Source of the DNA: Pseudomonas sp. RIT-PI-q
GTDB taxonomy: Bacteria; Pseudomonadota; Gammaproteobacteria; Pseudomonadales; Pseudomonadaceae
Length of the DNA stretch: 64,000 nucleotides
Direction of reading: 5' to 3'
NCBI RefSeq assembly: GCF_001297125.1
Contig: NZ_LHPC01000040.1
Location: 151,967-215,966, forward strand
A program made the translations under genes and the position numbers. This document shows, piece after piece, positions 16,721 through 25,012 of this stretch. Numbering within the stretch: position 1 is the stretch's first letter; every line of letters begins with the position of its first letter. The notes below the pieces were generated by a model. The model saw only the letters and a list, made by a program, of their open reading frames with translations, had not been told where the DNA came from and ran no database searches.

Positions 16721-17467
16721 ATGGAAATTTCAGATATTCGCCGCGAAAACCTGCGGTCGCTCATGAAGCAGCACTTCGAAGGAAAGCAGGCTCGCCTGGC
16801 TGACGCCCTTGGCAAGAGCGCAAATTACATCTCGCGATGTCTTTCGACCTCGATGCCCGCATCGAGCAGGAAAAACATCGGGGAGGATTTCGCCCGGGAC
16901 ATTGAGCAGGCCCTCGGTCTGGATCGATATCGGCTCGACAAGGCGGGAATGGCTGCGGATGTCGACGGATCAAATCCGACCTTTCGACTTTCCGATATCG
17001 AGACTTGGGATGACGAAACCCCGCTCGATGACGATGAGGTCTACGTGCCGTTTCTCCAGGAAGTGGAGTTGGCAGCGGGTTCCGGGCGGTTTGCTATCGC
17101 GCAAAGTGACAGTTCGCGGCTACGCTTCTTCAAGAAAGACTTGCGCCATAACAACGTGCAATTCAGCAACGCGAAATGCGTGGCGGTGAGCGGCAACAGC
17201 ATGCTGCCAGTGTTGCGTGATGGCGCCACAGTCGGTGTGAACGTCGGCAAGAACTCGCTGGGTGATATCATCGATGGCGATATGTACGCGATCAACCATA
17301 ACGGCCAACTCCGCGTGAAGCAGGTTTACCGCCTGCCCACCGGCATTCGACTGCGTAGCTTCAATCGTGACGAGCACCCGGACGAGGACTACACCTTCGC
17401 CCAGATCCAGGAGCAGCAACTATTGATCATCGGGCACGTGTTCTGGTGGGCGATGTATTCACGCTGA
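16721..17467 (+). CDS. XRE family repressor with S24 peptidase domain (prophage/tailocin CI or PrtR type)
   Basis: The 248-residue protein has an N-terminal helix-turn-helix (KQARLADALGKSANYISRCL, residues about 21-40) and a C-terminal LexA/CI-like S24 domain. The self-cleavage site is visible as the Ala-Gly in ELAAGSGRF. The catalytic Ser is in GNSMLPVLRDG and the catalytic Lys in RVKQVYRL. Such repressors are inactivated after RecA activation and control prophages or pyocins. I chose ATG 16721 because conserved sequence begins there; a TTG two codons upstream (16715) lies closer to AGGAAGGGA and is an alternative. No phage structural genes follow, so it may be a remnant repressor that now serves neighbouring genes. 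Confidence 0.9.
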   Translation: MEISDIRRENLRSLMKQHFEGKQARLADALGKSANYISRCLSTSMPASSRKNIGEDFARDIEQALGLDRYRLDKAGMAADVDGSNPTFRLSDIETWDDETPLDDDEVYVPFLQEVELAAGSGRFAIAQSDSSRLRFFKKDLRHNNVQFSNAKCVAVSGNSMLPVLRDGATVGVNVGKNSLGDIIDGDMYAINHNGQLRVKQVYRLPTGIRLRSFNRDEHPDEDYTFAQIQEQQLLIIGHVFWWAMYSR

Positions 17468-17488
17468 TCTGGAACGAGGGTTAATGGC

Positions 17489-17677
17489 ATGGCGCACTCA
17501 CTTCAATACCAGATAACCGAATCCGTCCGCGTCGTGGAGATCGAGATTGGCAAGCTGCTCGACTTGGCTGGCATGCTCAGAGATGCAGGAAATGATGTCT
17601 TGGCGACGACTGTCTCGAACCAGGCAAACAAGCTGCTCGAGGCGGCGGTAGCACTGAGAATTGCGATGGCAGGCTGA
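17489..17677 (+). CDS. Small hypothetical helical protein (62 aa)
   Basis: The 62-residue frame starts 21 bp after the repressor stop, with GAGGG eight bases before the ATG. It consists almost entirely of amphipathic helix (VVEIEIGKLLDLAGML, ATTVSNQANKLLEAAVAL) and has no signal peptide. It is likely co-transcribed with the repressor. I do not recognise a family; a small phage-derived partner is possible. Confidence 0.6.
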   Translation: MAHSLQYQITESVRVVEIEIGKLLDLAGMLRDAGNDVLATTVSNQANKLLEAAVALRIAMAG

Positions 17678-17784
17678 AGGTGTAAGCCCATTCAGTACGA
17701 CATATTGCCGCTCGTCAGGCGCCCGGCACGCTCGCTCTCCCCCACCTTCCAATGCAGTACCCCCCTCGCGCGGAAGGCTCAAAA

Positions 17785-18078
17785 ATGAACATCCATATCG
17801 CAGCGCTTACGCTTGCCGGGCTCTTGTCGACCTGCTCGTTTGGCGCGCTTGCTGCCGAGAAGACGACGCCAGGAGCTGCCGTTCCGCCTGCTGCGCTTCC
17901 CGGGATTAACCAGGCGCAGGGTTCTGAATCCAACGAGGACAAGGCCAGTAAAAAAGGCGAGGAAGCTTCGGGCTCAAACTCCGGCGCCGATTCGCAAACC
18001 CTGGAGAAAGACGCAGACTCTGCGGACAGCTCGAAGGACGATGAAAAAAAACAGGGCGGCAATGGCTCCGGTAGCTAG
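17785..18078 (+). CDS. Small secreted acidic low-complexity protein
   Basis: The 97-residue product starts with a clear signal peptide (MNIHIAALTLAGLLSTCSFGALA followed by Ala-Glu). The mature part is short and disordered, dominated by Ser, Asp, Glu, Lys and Gly (KASKKGEEASGSNSGADS), and it ends in KKQGGNGSGS. The upstream CGGAAGG is a plausible ribosome site. It is probably exported to the periplasm; a single Cys inside the hydrophobic core does not fit a lipobox well. Its function is unknown. Confidence 0.6.
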   Translation: MNIHIAALTLAGLLSTCSFGALAAEKTTPGAAVPPAALPGINQAQGSESNEDKASKKGEEASGSNSGADSQTLEKDADSADSSKDDEKKQGGNGSGS

Positions 18079-18105
18079 GTGTCAGTGATACCCGTCATCT
18101 CGTTG

Positions 18106-18327
18106 CTAGCCGGGCCCACCCATGCACTCCGAGGTATTGGCAAGTGCAACGCCCGCCTGCTGGACGAGCTTTCGCCACTCGTCGCTGGTTATGAGGTTGG
18201 AGCGTTCCATATCATCGGCCGCCCTCAATAGCCTGAAGTACCTGTCCTCTGCATCTATGCTGCTTGCGGGCAGAGTGAACAGCTTGCGCCAAGCTGTCAT
18301 GGCCAATCTTCTTTGCGCCTCTCTCAT
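18106..18327 (-). CDS. Small hypothetical protein (73 aa)
   Basis: The frame has a GGGGG-containing leader (TAGGGGGTTCA) before its ATG. It encodes a soluble helical product with the block AADDMERSNLITSDEWRKLV. It is convergent with the small secreted-protein gene. Overlapping frames on both strands are also open here, so the call rests on the leader and on sensible amino-acid composition. No family is recognised. Confidence 0.45.
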   Translation of the reverse strand: MREAQRRLAMTAWRKLFTLPASSIDAEDRYFRLLRAADDMERSNLITSDEWRKLVQQAGVALANTSECMGGPG

Positions 18328-18624
18328 TGAACCCCCTAATGGTCAACCAGGCGGTAGAGGCCAGGCGCGTGAAAGCGTTCAGCGCAATGACGCACTGCTC
18401 CGACCAATGGTGGCAGTGCGCCACAAATGCGAAAGGGTGAACTCTGCAAACCAATCCATCTGTGTCTGAAGCCTGCCTTGAGTGAAATGCTGTTCACTTA
18501 AGAAAAGCCTCCTTAACGCGGTGCTCCCTGCGTAACGCCTGCGTTCGGCCTCTGGGAAAGGGGCACAGATCAACGGCAAGATAAAAAGCGAACGCAACAT
18601 CTAAAAACCACCGCCACACCGACT

Positions 18625-18726
18625 CTGTAGGAGCTGGCTTGCCAGCGAAGGATTCGAATGCGCGGTGTTTACCCTGTTACAACGCGTCATCGTTAACGTC
18701 CTTCGCTGGCAAGCCAGCTCCTACAG
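18625..18726. repeat. REPIN (paired REP hairpin)
   Basis: CTGTAGGAGCTGGCTTGCCAGCGAAG and its reverse complement CTTCGCTGGCAAGCC...CAG flank a 50-bp spacer. It is the same REP family as the array at 34.5 kb and the pair near 50.7 kb. Confidence 0.9.
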
Positions 18727-18744
18727 GGGGACGTGTGTGTTTGA

Positions 18745-18960
18745 AATCAGGCCGGCCCGCAGGCCGCCGTGCTTTTGATGTTGACGCACCGCCCCCCTGA
18801 GGGCATGCCGAGCCTAGGCGAGGCACCGAACGAAAGGGGCAAGAGCCCTTGGTTACTTGGGGCTCTTCCAAATGACTCGCCGTAAGGGCGAAACCAATAG
18901 CCGCCACAACCCAAAAAACGGATACACCCCCAAATCAAGTCCCCAGCTCCTCCACTATGC
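18745..18960. repeat. Probable remnant of a dispersed Pseudomonas intergenic repeat
   Basis: The segment contains GAGGGCATGCCGAGCCTAGGCGAGGCACCG, AAGAGCCCTTGGTTACTTGG and GACTCGCCGTAAGGGCGAAACCAATAGC, arranged as I recall from a widespread non-coding Pseudomonas repeat that is often mis-called as small ORFs. I see no gene in it. The identification is from memory and would need comparison with the rest of the genome. Confidence 0.45.
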
Positions 18961-18997
18961 CTTGAACCGGCATTATTTTGCACAAATGCAATTTTAA

Positions 18998-19040
18998 TTA
19001 CCTAAAGGTATTGCATAAAAGATTACCTAAAGGCTATGTT
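18998..19040 (+). promoter_or_regulatory. Operator pair and candidate promoter of the PL7 lyase gene
   Basis: TTACCTAAAGGTAT (18998-19011) and TTACCTAAAGGCTA (19023-19036) match the TTACC-N4-GGTAA operators of the XRE/S24 repressor with one and two mismatches. They are 25 bp apart. A -35-like TTGCAT (19011-19016) and a -10-like TATGTT (19035-19040) with an 18-bp spacer overlap both operators, as expected for repression. The lyase start codon is about 150 bp downstream. Promoter and binding are inferred from sequence. Confidence 0.6.
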
Positions 19041-19187
19041 GATTCCATCGCAACCCAACCCCACATCGGGACCGCCGCGCAAAGCATCGCCTCTGCCCAT
19101 TCACCGAGTGGGCAGCGGGATGTAGGCCTGCATCAAACGAAGGGCTCAACTGAGCAAAGACGACATCAATGGAATGAGGCACACACC

Positions 19188-19862
19188 ATGACTGTAGACA
19201 TCACTAACTTCACAATCGCCACCCCGCTTCCAATCTCCGACACCAACCCGATTGCGCTTGAGCTCATCGGTTGGCGGGCGCTGGTCGAATGCCCCGATAT
19301 CGTATCGATGCTGCCTGACGGTTCGCTGCAGATGACGGCGCCAACCCTCGGAGCGTCGAGCAAGAGTACGAAACGCACCCGTTGCGAATGGAAGGAGCCG
19401 GGTTACTGGCTGTTCTCCAGCGCTGCAGACCACTGGAACCGGCAGGAAATGCGACTGACGAAAGTCAACTCGCTGCAGAAGGTGGTGATCGCGCAGATTC
19501 ATGTGAAGGATTCAGAACGACCTCCGGTCAAGGTGTTCTGGAACAAAGGCAAAATCATCATGGGGTTCCGATCGAGTTACCTGCAAGACGATCCGGTCAA
19601 CTCGACGGTGCTGGAAAACGTGCCGCTCGGCGCGCTGTTCAAGATCAACATTCACGCCAATTCGAGCGGTGCGGTTTCCGTAGCGGCGAGTTGTAACGGT
19701 GTTCAATCCACCTCCGCAATCATGCGGCTCGACAACACCTGGGACACCAAGACCCTCGCCTTCCACGGCGGCGTGTACAACCAGATTGATTACTCCGAAA
19801 CCACCGACCCGCAAGACGGCTCAGCCTGCGTCATCAGCGAGCTGTCCATCACTCACGGTTGA
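19188..19862 (+). CDS. Polysaccharide lyase family 7 (alginate lyase 2-like) protein
   Basis: The 224-residue protein shows the PL7 core motifs in order. RTRCEWKE corresponds to the R(T/S)ELRE strand, VIAQIHVKD to QIH with catalytic Gln and His, and FHGGVYNQIDYS to YxKxGxYNQ. In the last block the first Tyr is Phe (FHGGVYNQ), so activity should be checked. PL7 enzymes cut alginate or related uronates by beta-elimination in a jelly-roll fold. No signal peptide is seen. The ATG at 19188 is preceded by GAGG at about nine bases. The preceding operators tie it to the XRE/S24 repressor, suggesting release by induction and lysis. Confidence 0.82.
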   Translation: MTVDITNFTIATPLPISDTNPIALELIGWRALVECPDIVSMLPDGSLQMTAPTLGASSKSTKRTRCEWKEPGYWLFSSAADHWNRQEMRLTKVNSLQKVVIAQIHVKDSERPPVKVFWNKGKIIMGFRSSYLQDDPVNSTVLENVPLGALFKINIHANSSGAVSVAASCNGVQSTSAIMRLDNTWDTKTLAFHGGVYNQIDYSETTDPQDGSACVISELSITHG

Positions 19863-20142
19863 TATTGTCGGGATTAAGGCAGAAAACGAAGGGGATCAAT
19901 GAGCCCGATGCAAGTGCGCGAGCAGTTGGCCAAAGTCGCAATTACCAGTCCCTGTATCGGCAATCAGGCTCATTGATCGTTGCCCAGCTCAATGTTGGGC
20001 GATTTCCATTCAACGAATGGGGATGCATTGGCGTGCTGAACGCAGCTATGCACTTATTTTTTAACAAAGTAGGCCCGGCAAGTCTAATAACCTTTTGCCC
20101 CGGCTTTATAGGCTTGGGAAATACCGCTTTTTCCAACCGTGC
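19863..20142. other. Stretch without a supported long gene
   Basis: A 25-codon frame (19899-19976, MSPMQVREQLAKVAITSPCIG...) with a good AAGGGG leader follows the lyase gene and stops early. It could be the start of a truncated gene. Nothing else in the stretch is convincing. Confidence 0.4.
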
Positions 20143-20355
20143 TCAGAGGTCCAATGGACCCGGCTCGACGCCGGTTCGCAAATTAAGAAAGGCATGCCAT
20201 GCCTCAACGGCATCATGATGCCGGAGTGTAGCGTCATCCCAAAAAGGCCCCGAGACCTCTTTAGCGGACACCAGCATCATCATTTTGGTGGTCGCAGCAT
20301 CCAGCTCTATCAGAAGCTTGTGCGATGTAGTCCTGAACTCTTCGAATGACGTCAT
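20143..20355 (-). CDS. Small hypothetical protein (70 aa)
   Basis: The C-terminal 70 codons of a longer open frame, from ATG 20355 (MTSFEEFRTTSHKLLIELDA), look like a genuine small helical soluble protein, ending in TLRHHDAVEAWHAFLN. Upstream codons back to 20517 overlap a terminator hairpin and are unlikely to be coding. No ribosome binding site is clear. The family is not recognised. Confidence 0.5.
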   Translation of the reverse strand: MTSFEEFRTTSHKLLIELDAATTKMMMLVSAKEVSGPFWDDATLRHHDAVEAWHAFLNLRTGVEPGPLDL

Positions 20356-20503
20356 TGCATTTGCCCCGAGGCGGATGGCACCGCTATCGAGAGACAGCTG
20401 TCCCTCGGGTAGTGGAGTACCGCCAACACCAGTAATTCCAAATGGCCGACCACCGGCAAACTCATTTAACATTTCCGCCAAAATCTGCCCCCACGCACAA
20501 ACC

Positions 20504-20532
20504 AAAACGCCGCTCAAATGAGCGGCGCTTTT
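20504..20532. terminator. Rho-independent terminator
   Basis: An AAAA run, the CGCCGCTCA/TGAGCGGCG stem and CTTTT form a compact bidirectional terminator between the lyase region and the convergent carboxynorspermidine operon. Confidence 0.8.
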
Positions 20533-20583
20533 GCGTTGGAGCGGGCGATGAGGTTCACATTGATTGAGCGAGCCTCAGGCGTT

Positions 20584-21819
20584 TCAGCTCCAGGGACGAT
20601 CTCCATTCTCGTCCTTGATGCGGGTCGGCAGGCCCATCACGTCCAGCGCCTTGAGGAACGGCTCAGCCGGCAGCTCCTCGACGTTGACCATGCGTTGTAC
20701 GTCCCACTCGCCTCGGGCGACCAGCAGGGCCGCCGCTACGGGCGGCACGCCTGCAGTGTAGGAAATGCCCTGGCTGTCGGTTTCTGCGTAGGCTTCTTCG
20801 TGGTCGGCCACGTTGTAGATGAAGACTTCGCGCGGCTGGCCATCCTTGGTGCCCTTGACCAGGTCGCCGATGCAGGTCTTGCCGGTGTAGCCGGGTGCCA
20901 GCGAACCTGGATCAGGCAGCACGGCCTTGACCACTTTCAGCGGCACGACTTCCAGGCCTTCGGCAGTCTTGACCGGTTGCTCGGAGAGCAGGCCGAGGTT
21001 CTTGAGTACGGTGAACACATTGATGTAGTGCTCGCCGAAGCTCATCCAGAAACGCACGTTGGGCACGCCGAGGTTCTTCGACAGGGAGTGCACTTCATCG
21101 TGGCCGGTCAGGTACAGGTTCTGCGAACCGACAACCGGCAGGTCGTCGGTGCGTTTGACTTCGAACATGGTGTTGCTGGTCCACTGACTGTTCTGCCAGC
21201 TCCACACCTGTCCGGTGAACTCGCGGAAATTGATTTCCGGGTCGAAATTGGTGGCGAAATACTTGCCATGGGAACCGGCATTGACGTCGAGAATGTCGAT
21301 CGAATCAATGCTGTCGAAATATTCTTGCTTCGCCAGTGCTGCATAGGCATTGACCACGCCGGGATCGAAGCCCACGCCAAGAATGGCGGTGATGTTCTTC
21401 TGCTGGCATTCCTCGAGGTGATTCCACTCGTAGTTGCCGTACCAGGGCGGCGTCTCGCAGATTTTGCCCGGTTCTTCGTGAATCGCGGTGTCCAGGTAGG
21501 CCGCACCGGTATCGATGCAGGCACGCAGCACCGACATGTTGAGGAAGGCGGAGCCGACGTTGATGACGATCTGCGATTCGGTTTCGCGGATCAGGGCTTT
21601 GGTCGCCTCGACGTCCAGAGCATTCAGCGAGAAGGCTTTGATCTCAGCGGGCTGCTTGAGGCTGCCCTTGGCCTTGACGCTGTCGATGATGGCCTGGCAT
21701 TTGGAGATGTTGCGCGACGCGATAGCAATACGACCGAGTTCGTCGTTGTGCTGCGCGCACTTGTGGGCCACCACCTTGGCGACACCTCCTGCACCAATGA
21801 TAAGTACGTTCTTCTTCAA
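20584..21819 (-). CDS. Carboxynorspermidine dehydrogenase (saccharopine dehydrogenase family)
   Basis: The 411-residue protein starts with MKKNVLIIGAGGVAKVVAHK, the NAD(P)-binding fold of saccharopine-dehydrogenase relatives. It carries LDTAIHEEPGK and ILGVGFDPGVVNAYAALA, typical of carboxy(nor)spermidine synthase. That enzyme reductively condenses aspartate semialdehyde with diaminopropane or putrescine. Its gene follows the decarboxylase gene by 27 bp, with GGAGAGAGAG before the start. Together they form the alternative polyamine route that bypasses S-adenosylmethionine. Confidence 0.9.
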   Translation of the reverse strand: MKKNVLIIGAGGVAKVVAHKCAQHNDELGRIAIASRNISKCQAIIDSVKAKGSLKQPAEIKAFSLNALDVEATKALIRETESQIVINVGSAFLNMSVLRACIDTGAAYLDTAIHEEPGKICETPPWYGNYEWNHLEECQQKNITAILGVGFDPGVVNAYAALAKQEYFDSIDSIDILDVNAGSHGKYFATNFDPEINFREFTGQVWSWQNSQWTSNTMFEVKRTDDLPVVGSQNLYLTGHDEVHSLSKNLGVPNVRFWMSFGEHYINVFTVLKNLGLLSEQPVKTAEGLEVVPLKVVKAVLPDPGSLAPGYTGKTCIGDLVKGTKDGQPREVFIYNVADHEEAYAETDSQGISYTAGVPPVAAALLVARGEWDVQRMVNVEELPAEPFLKALDVMGLPTRIKDENGDRPWS

Positions 21820-21846
21820 TTTTTCTCTCTCTCCTTCTTAGCCAGC

Positions 21847-22944
21847 TTACGAAAGGCTGGTCATGTAGTCGTTGTAACCGAACTCGCGAACCACCTCGAC
21901 ACTACCATCGAGTTGTTTCACTACGATGGACGGCATTTTCAAGCCATTGAACCAATTCTTCTTGACCATGGTGTAACCCGCCGCGTCGACGAACGACAAC
22001 CGGTCGCCGATGGCCAGTGGACGGCTGAATTGATACTCACCGAAAATGTCACCGGCCAGGCAGGATTTGCCGCAGACCATGTAGGTGTGCTCGCCTTCAC
22101 TAGGCGCCAGCTTGGCGTTCAGGCGATAGATCAGCAGATCGAGCATGTGCGCTTCGATGGAGCTGTCGACGACGGCCAGGTGTTTGCCGTTGTAGAGGGT
22201 ATCGAGCACGGTGACTTCCAGCGACGCGCTCTGAGTGATGGCCGCTTCGCCCGGTTCCAGGTAGACCTGCACGCCGTACTTCTGCGAGAAAGCCTTGAGC
22301 CGCGCGCAGAAGGCGTCGAGCGCGTAGCCTTCACCGGTGAAGTGAATGCCGCCGCCGAGGCTGACCCACTCGACCTTGTGCAGCAGATGACCGAAACGCT
22401 CTTCGATGGTGCACAGCATCTGGTCGAACAGGCCGAAGTCGTCGTTCTCGCAGTTGTTGTGGAACATGAAGCCAGAGATCTGCTCGATGACCTGCTCGAT
22501 CTTCTCCGGGTCCCACTCGCCCAGACGGCTGAACGGCCGCGCCGGGTCGGCCAGCAGGTAATCCGAGCTGCTGACTTGCGGATTGACCCGCAGACCGCGC
22601 ACCTTGCCTGCTGAAGCCTCGGTGTAGCGCTGCAACTGGCCGATGGAGTTGAAGATGATCTTGTCGCAGTTGGCGAGCATCTCTTCGATTTCATCGTCGG
22701 CCCAGGCCACGCTGTAGGCGTGAGTTTCACCAGCGAACTTCTGTCGACCGAGTTTGAGCTCATAGAGCGACGACGACGTGGTGCCGTCCATGTATTGCTG
22801 CATCAGGTCGAACACCGACCAGGTGGCGAAGCACTTGAGTGCCAGCAGGGCCTTGGCCCCGGACTGTTCGCGCACATAGGCAATCTTTTTCAGATTGACC
22901 AGCAGCTTCTGTTTATCGATGAGGTAGTACGGCGTTTTGATCAT
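21847..22944 (-). CDS. nspC: Carboxynorspermidine decarboxylase
   Basis: This 365-residue protein is a fold-III, PLP-dependent alanine-racemase-type decarboxylase. The PLP Lys is expected in KALLALKCFATWSVF near residue 40. VEWVSLGGGIHFTGEGY is the glycine-rich phosphate-binding loop, LEPGEAAI contacts PLP, and VCGKSCLAGDIFGEY holds the active-site Cys from the partner subunit. I chose ATG 22944 (MIKTPYYLIDKQ); GGAGG lies ten bases upstream. It removes CO2 from carboxy(nor)spermidine made by the downstream dehydrogenase. Confidence 0.93.
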   Translation of the reverse strand: MIKTPYYLIDKQKLLVNLKKIAYVREQSGAKALLALKCFATWSVFDLMQQYMDGTTSSSLYELKLGRQKFAGETHAYSVAWADDEIEEMLANCDKIIFNSIGQLQRYTEASAGKVRGLRVNPQVSSSDYLLADPARPFSRLGEWDPEKIEQVIEQISGFMFHNNCENDDFGLFDQMLCTIEERFGHLLHKVEWVSLGGGIHFTGEGYALDAFCARLKAFSQKYGVQVYLEPGEAAITQSASLEVTVLDTLYNGKHLAVVDSSIEAHMLDLLIYRLNAKLAPSEGEHTYMVCGKSCLAGDIFGEYQFSRPLAIGDRLSFVDAAGYTMVKKNWFNGLKMPSIVVKQLDGSVEVVREFGYNDYMTSLS

Positions 22945-23533
22945 TTCGAGGCGCCTCCGGCAAGGCCAGCCAAAAAAGGATGCGCATTGTGCCTTCACTT
23001 GCTCCATATCGAAAGAGCAGAACGCACAGTTTGCCGAGTCTACGCCTTGTGTTGTTTCAAGTTTGAGTGCGATGCGCCTGATGGCGTGGATGCCAAGGCA
23101 TCGCGGGGGCAGAAAGCAGAATGCTTTCAGCCGGAAAGATTACACCGCCATTAATAGAAGCCGGGTGCCCACCCTGACCAGTTGCTGGCCATTCAGAATC
23201 CATCTGAAACACACCTGGCCGGGCAAGCGATACTGACTTTACCCAGAGCCGCGCCGAGTGTCCTGAACACAACGCTGAACAAAACTAACATCGAGCCTGC
23301 CGATAGGCCTGTCACCGGACGGACACGAAAGTGTTTTATTGTTCTTCAAGCATCCGCTTATCACCATTCGTCGCCTACCAAAACCTGGCGCCCAATACCC
23401 GCGTATGTCTGGCTTAAGGATTGCACAGGACGCTCCTGCCAGCCCCGGAACGACGTAATTCTGACGCGGCGGCATTCTAATTAACGCTTAAGGACTCCAG
23501 CGATAAGCTTGGTCAGTCACCGGGAGATGTAAC
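22945..23533. other. Intergenic stretch with no supported gene
   Basis: The open frames here overlap on both strands and lack ribosome sites or sensible composition. It should hold the promoter of the carboxynorspermidine operon, but I cannot point to clear -35 and -10 boxes. Confidence 0.5.
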
Positions 23534-23737
23534 GTGTCAACGCTCAATGAAATCGCAGCGAATCACGCGAGAATGGTTATGGCAAAGGCAGAAGAGTCGG
23601 CCGAACTGAGGGAGCGACAGCTGCAAATTGTGGGCAGTCTGGAAGTCCCCTCCATTGATGCGCAACACATGCCACTGCACCTCATCGCCGGCGCGCAGGA
23701 CAACCATCTTGGTCAAGCGACTGCCTACCTGATCTGA
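23534..23737 (+). CDS. Small hypothetical protein (67 aa)
   Basis: A GTG start is preceded by GGGAG at eight bases. The product (STLNEIAANHARMVMAKAEE and onward) is a soluble helical protein ending in LGQATAYLI. It stands alone between the polyamine operon and small ORFs. The family is unknown. Confidence 0.45.
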   Translation: MSTLNEIAANHARMVMAKAEESAELRERQLQIVGSLEVPSIDAQHMPLHLIAGAQDNHLGQATAYLI

Positions 23738-23866
23738 CTGCGTTTGAGTTGAGCGTCAATACATCGCGCAAGGTCGGATTCGTCGGAGTTGATTGGTCAA
23801 CGGGGAGTCGACTCTGGCGCTTTTGGGACTGGATGATGGGTGAAGTGTCGCTGCGGGCATGCGTCG

Positions 23867-23977
23867 CTACATCATCCACTTCAAGAGAACATGAGAGGCA
23901 ATCCATGGCGATGCCTGGGCCACACCCCATCCAATCAGGCAGCAAATGAAAAGGTAAGCCGCAACAAATCTGATCAT
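23867..23977 (-). CDS. Small single-pass membrane protein (36 aa)
   Basis: ATG 23977 has GGGGAGG seven bases upstream. It encodes MIRFVAAYLFICCLIGWGVA, a single hydrophobic helix, followed by a short tail ending HVLLKWMM. The strong leader and compact hydrophobic product suggest a real small membrane protein that automated callers may miss. Its function is unknown. Confidence 0.5.
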   Translation of the reverse strand: MIRFVAAYLFICCLIGWGVAQASPWIASHVLLKWMM

Positions 23978-24200
23978 CGTCCGCCTCCCCATCACATTCA
24001 CCCCGCCCTGCACACTTTTAGAAAATTGAAGATTTCGAGCAAATTTTCGCGAAACGACCGCCCTGTCGGACGGTCGATGGCCCGTAGTGCTTGGACGTAT
24101 TTCGCTGTCCACAGTTCAATGTCCCGAAGGGCCAGGCTTTCCAGCCCTTCAAACAGGCGCCTGATGATCTACGCTGAAAATTCAACGTGAGGATCTGGCC

Positions 24201-24920
24201 ATGTGCGGAAGGCTTTCACAGTACCGAGGCATTCACGATTTCGTGGCAGTGCTGAGCATTCCCGACGCGCTGATCAATAACGCCGGTGATCAGCCATTCG
24301 AGCGCTACAACGCGGCGCCGACGACGCAACTCGCCCTCTTCCACCAGGAAGGCAACGTGTTGCACGCCGACAATGTGCGCTGGGGATGGCGGCCGCACTG
24401 GGCCAAGGACCGAGCCGCGCCGATCAATGCCAGGGTCGAGAAAGTCGCCCACGGCCCATTCTTCAACGCGATCTGGCCGAACCGGGCGATCATTGCGATC
24501 GACAACTGGTTTGAATGGGTGGATGAAGGCGGACCGAAGAAACAGCCCTACCTGATTCGCCGGCGGGATCGCGCACCGATCCTTTGCGCGGCGATCGGCC
24601 AATACCCCACCGCCGGGCATGGACCGGGTGAGCATGATGGTTTCGTCATCATTACCGCCGACAGTGCGGGCGGCATGGTGGACATCCATGACCGTCGGCC
24701 GGTGGCGCTTGCCTCCGAGTTGGGCCGCGAATGGCTGGACCCGGCGACACCCGGGCAGCGTGCCGAACAGCTGGTACTGTTCCAGGGAGAGCCGAGCGAG
24801 GCATTCGAGTGGTTCAAGGTCGATCGGGCCGTGGGCAACGTGCGCAACCAGGGGGTCGAACTGATTGAGCCGATCAGTGAAGTCGTGGTCGCGGGCGCAG
24901 GCTTCGTGAACAACGGATAA
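24201..24920 (+). CDS. SOS response-associated peptidase (HMCES/YedK family)
   Basis: The 239-residue protein begins MCGRLSQY, where Cys2 (after Met removal) is the nucleophile that crosslinks abasic sites in single-stranded DNA. RYNAAPTTQLALF supplies the conserved Asn, INARVEKV the Arg/Glu pair, and IAIDNWFEWVD the family's YEW block. The catalytic His is expected near VDIHDRRPVAL. The start follows GAGGATCTGGCC. It is a monocistronic DNA-repair gene. Confidence 0.93.
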   Translation: MCGRLSQYRGIHDFVAVLSIPDALINNAGDQPFERYNAAPTTQLALFHQEGNVLHADNVRWGWRPHWAKDRAAPINARVEKVAHGPFFNAIWPNRAIIAIDNWFEWVDEGGPKKQPYLIRRRDRAPILCAAIGQYPTAGHGPGEHDGFVIITADSAGGMVDIHDRRPVALASELGREWLDPATPGQRAEQLVLFQGEPSEAFEWFKVDRAVGNVRNQGVELIEPISEVVVAGAGFVNNG

Positions 24921-25012
24921 TCAGCGTCGGCGCTGACAGCGATATCGTCATGAACAAGGGCCACTCTGGTCTGACGGGTTATGCGCGACGGGATGAAGCA
25001 CGAGGTGACGCC

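Noticed and set aside
18378..18600. 73-codon minus-strand ORF starting MLRSLFILPLIC
   Set aside because: It overlaps other open frames and a REP border, lacks a ribosome site and has an Arg-rich, random-looking composition.
19859..20218. 119-codon plus-strand ORF after the lyase gene
   Set aside because: It overlaps the lyase stop region and opposite-strand frames, and its sequence has no coherent fold or motif.
12112..20520. Integration site or genomic island bounded by tRNA-Ser
   Set aside because: No integrase and no repeat of the tRNA 3' end were found nearby; the genes after it form a normal catabolic operon.
20518..22614. 698-codon plus-strand frame over the carboxynorspermidine genes
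   Set aside because: It is antisense to two genes with clear catalytic motifs and has no motif of its own.
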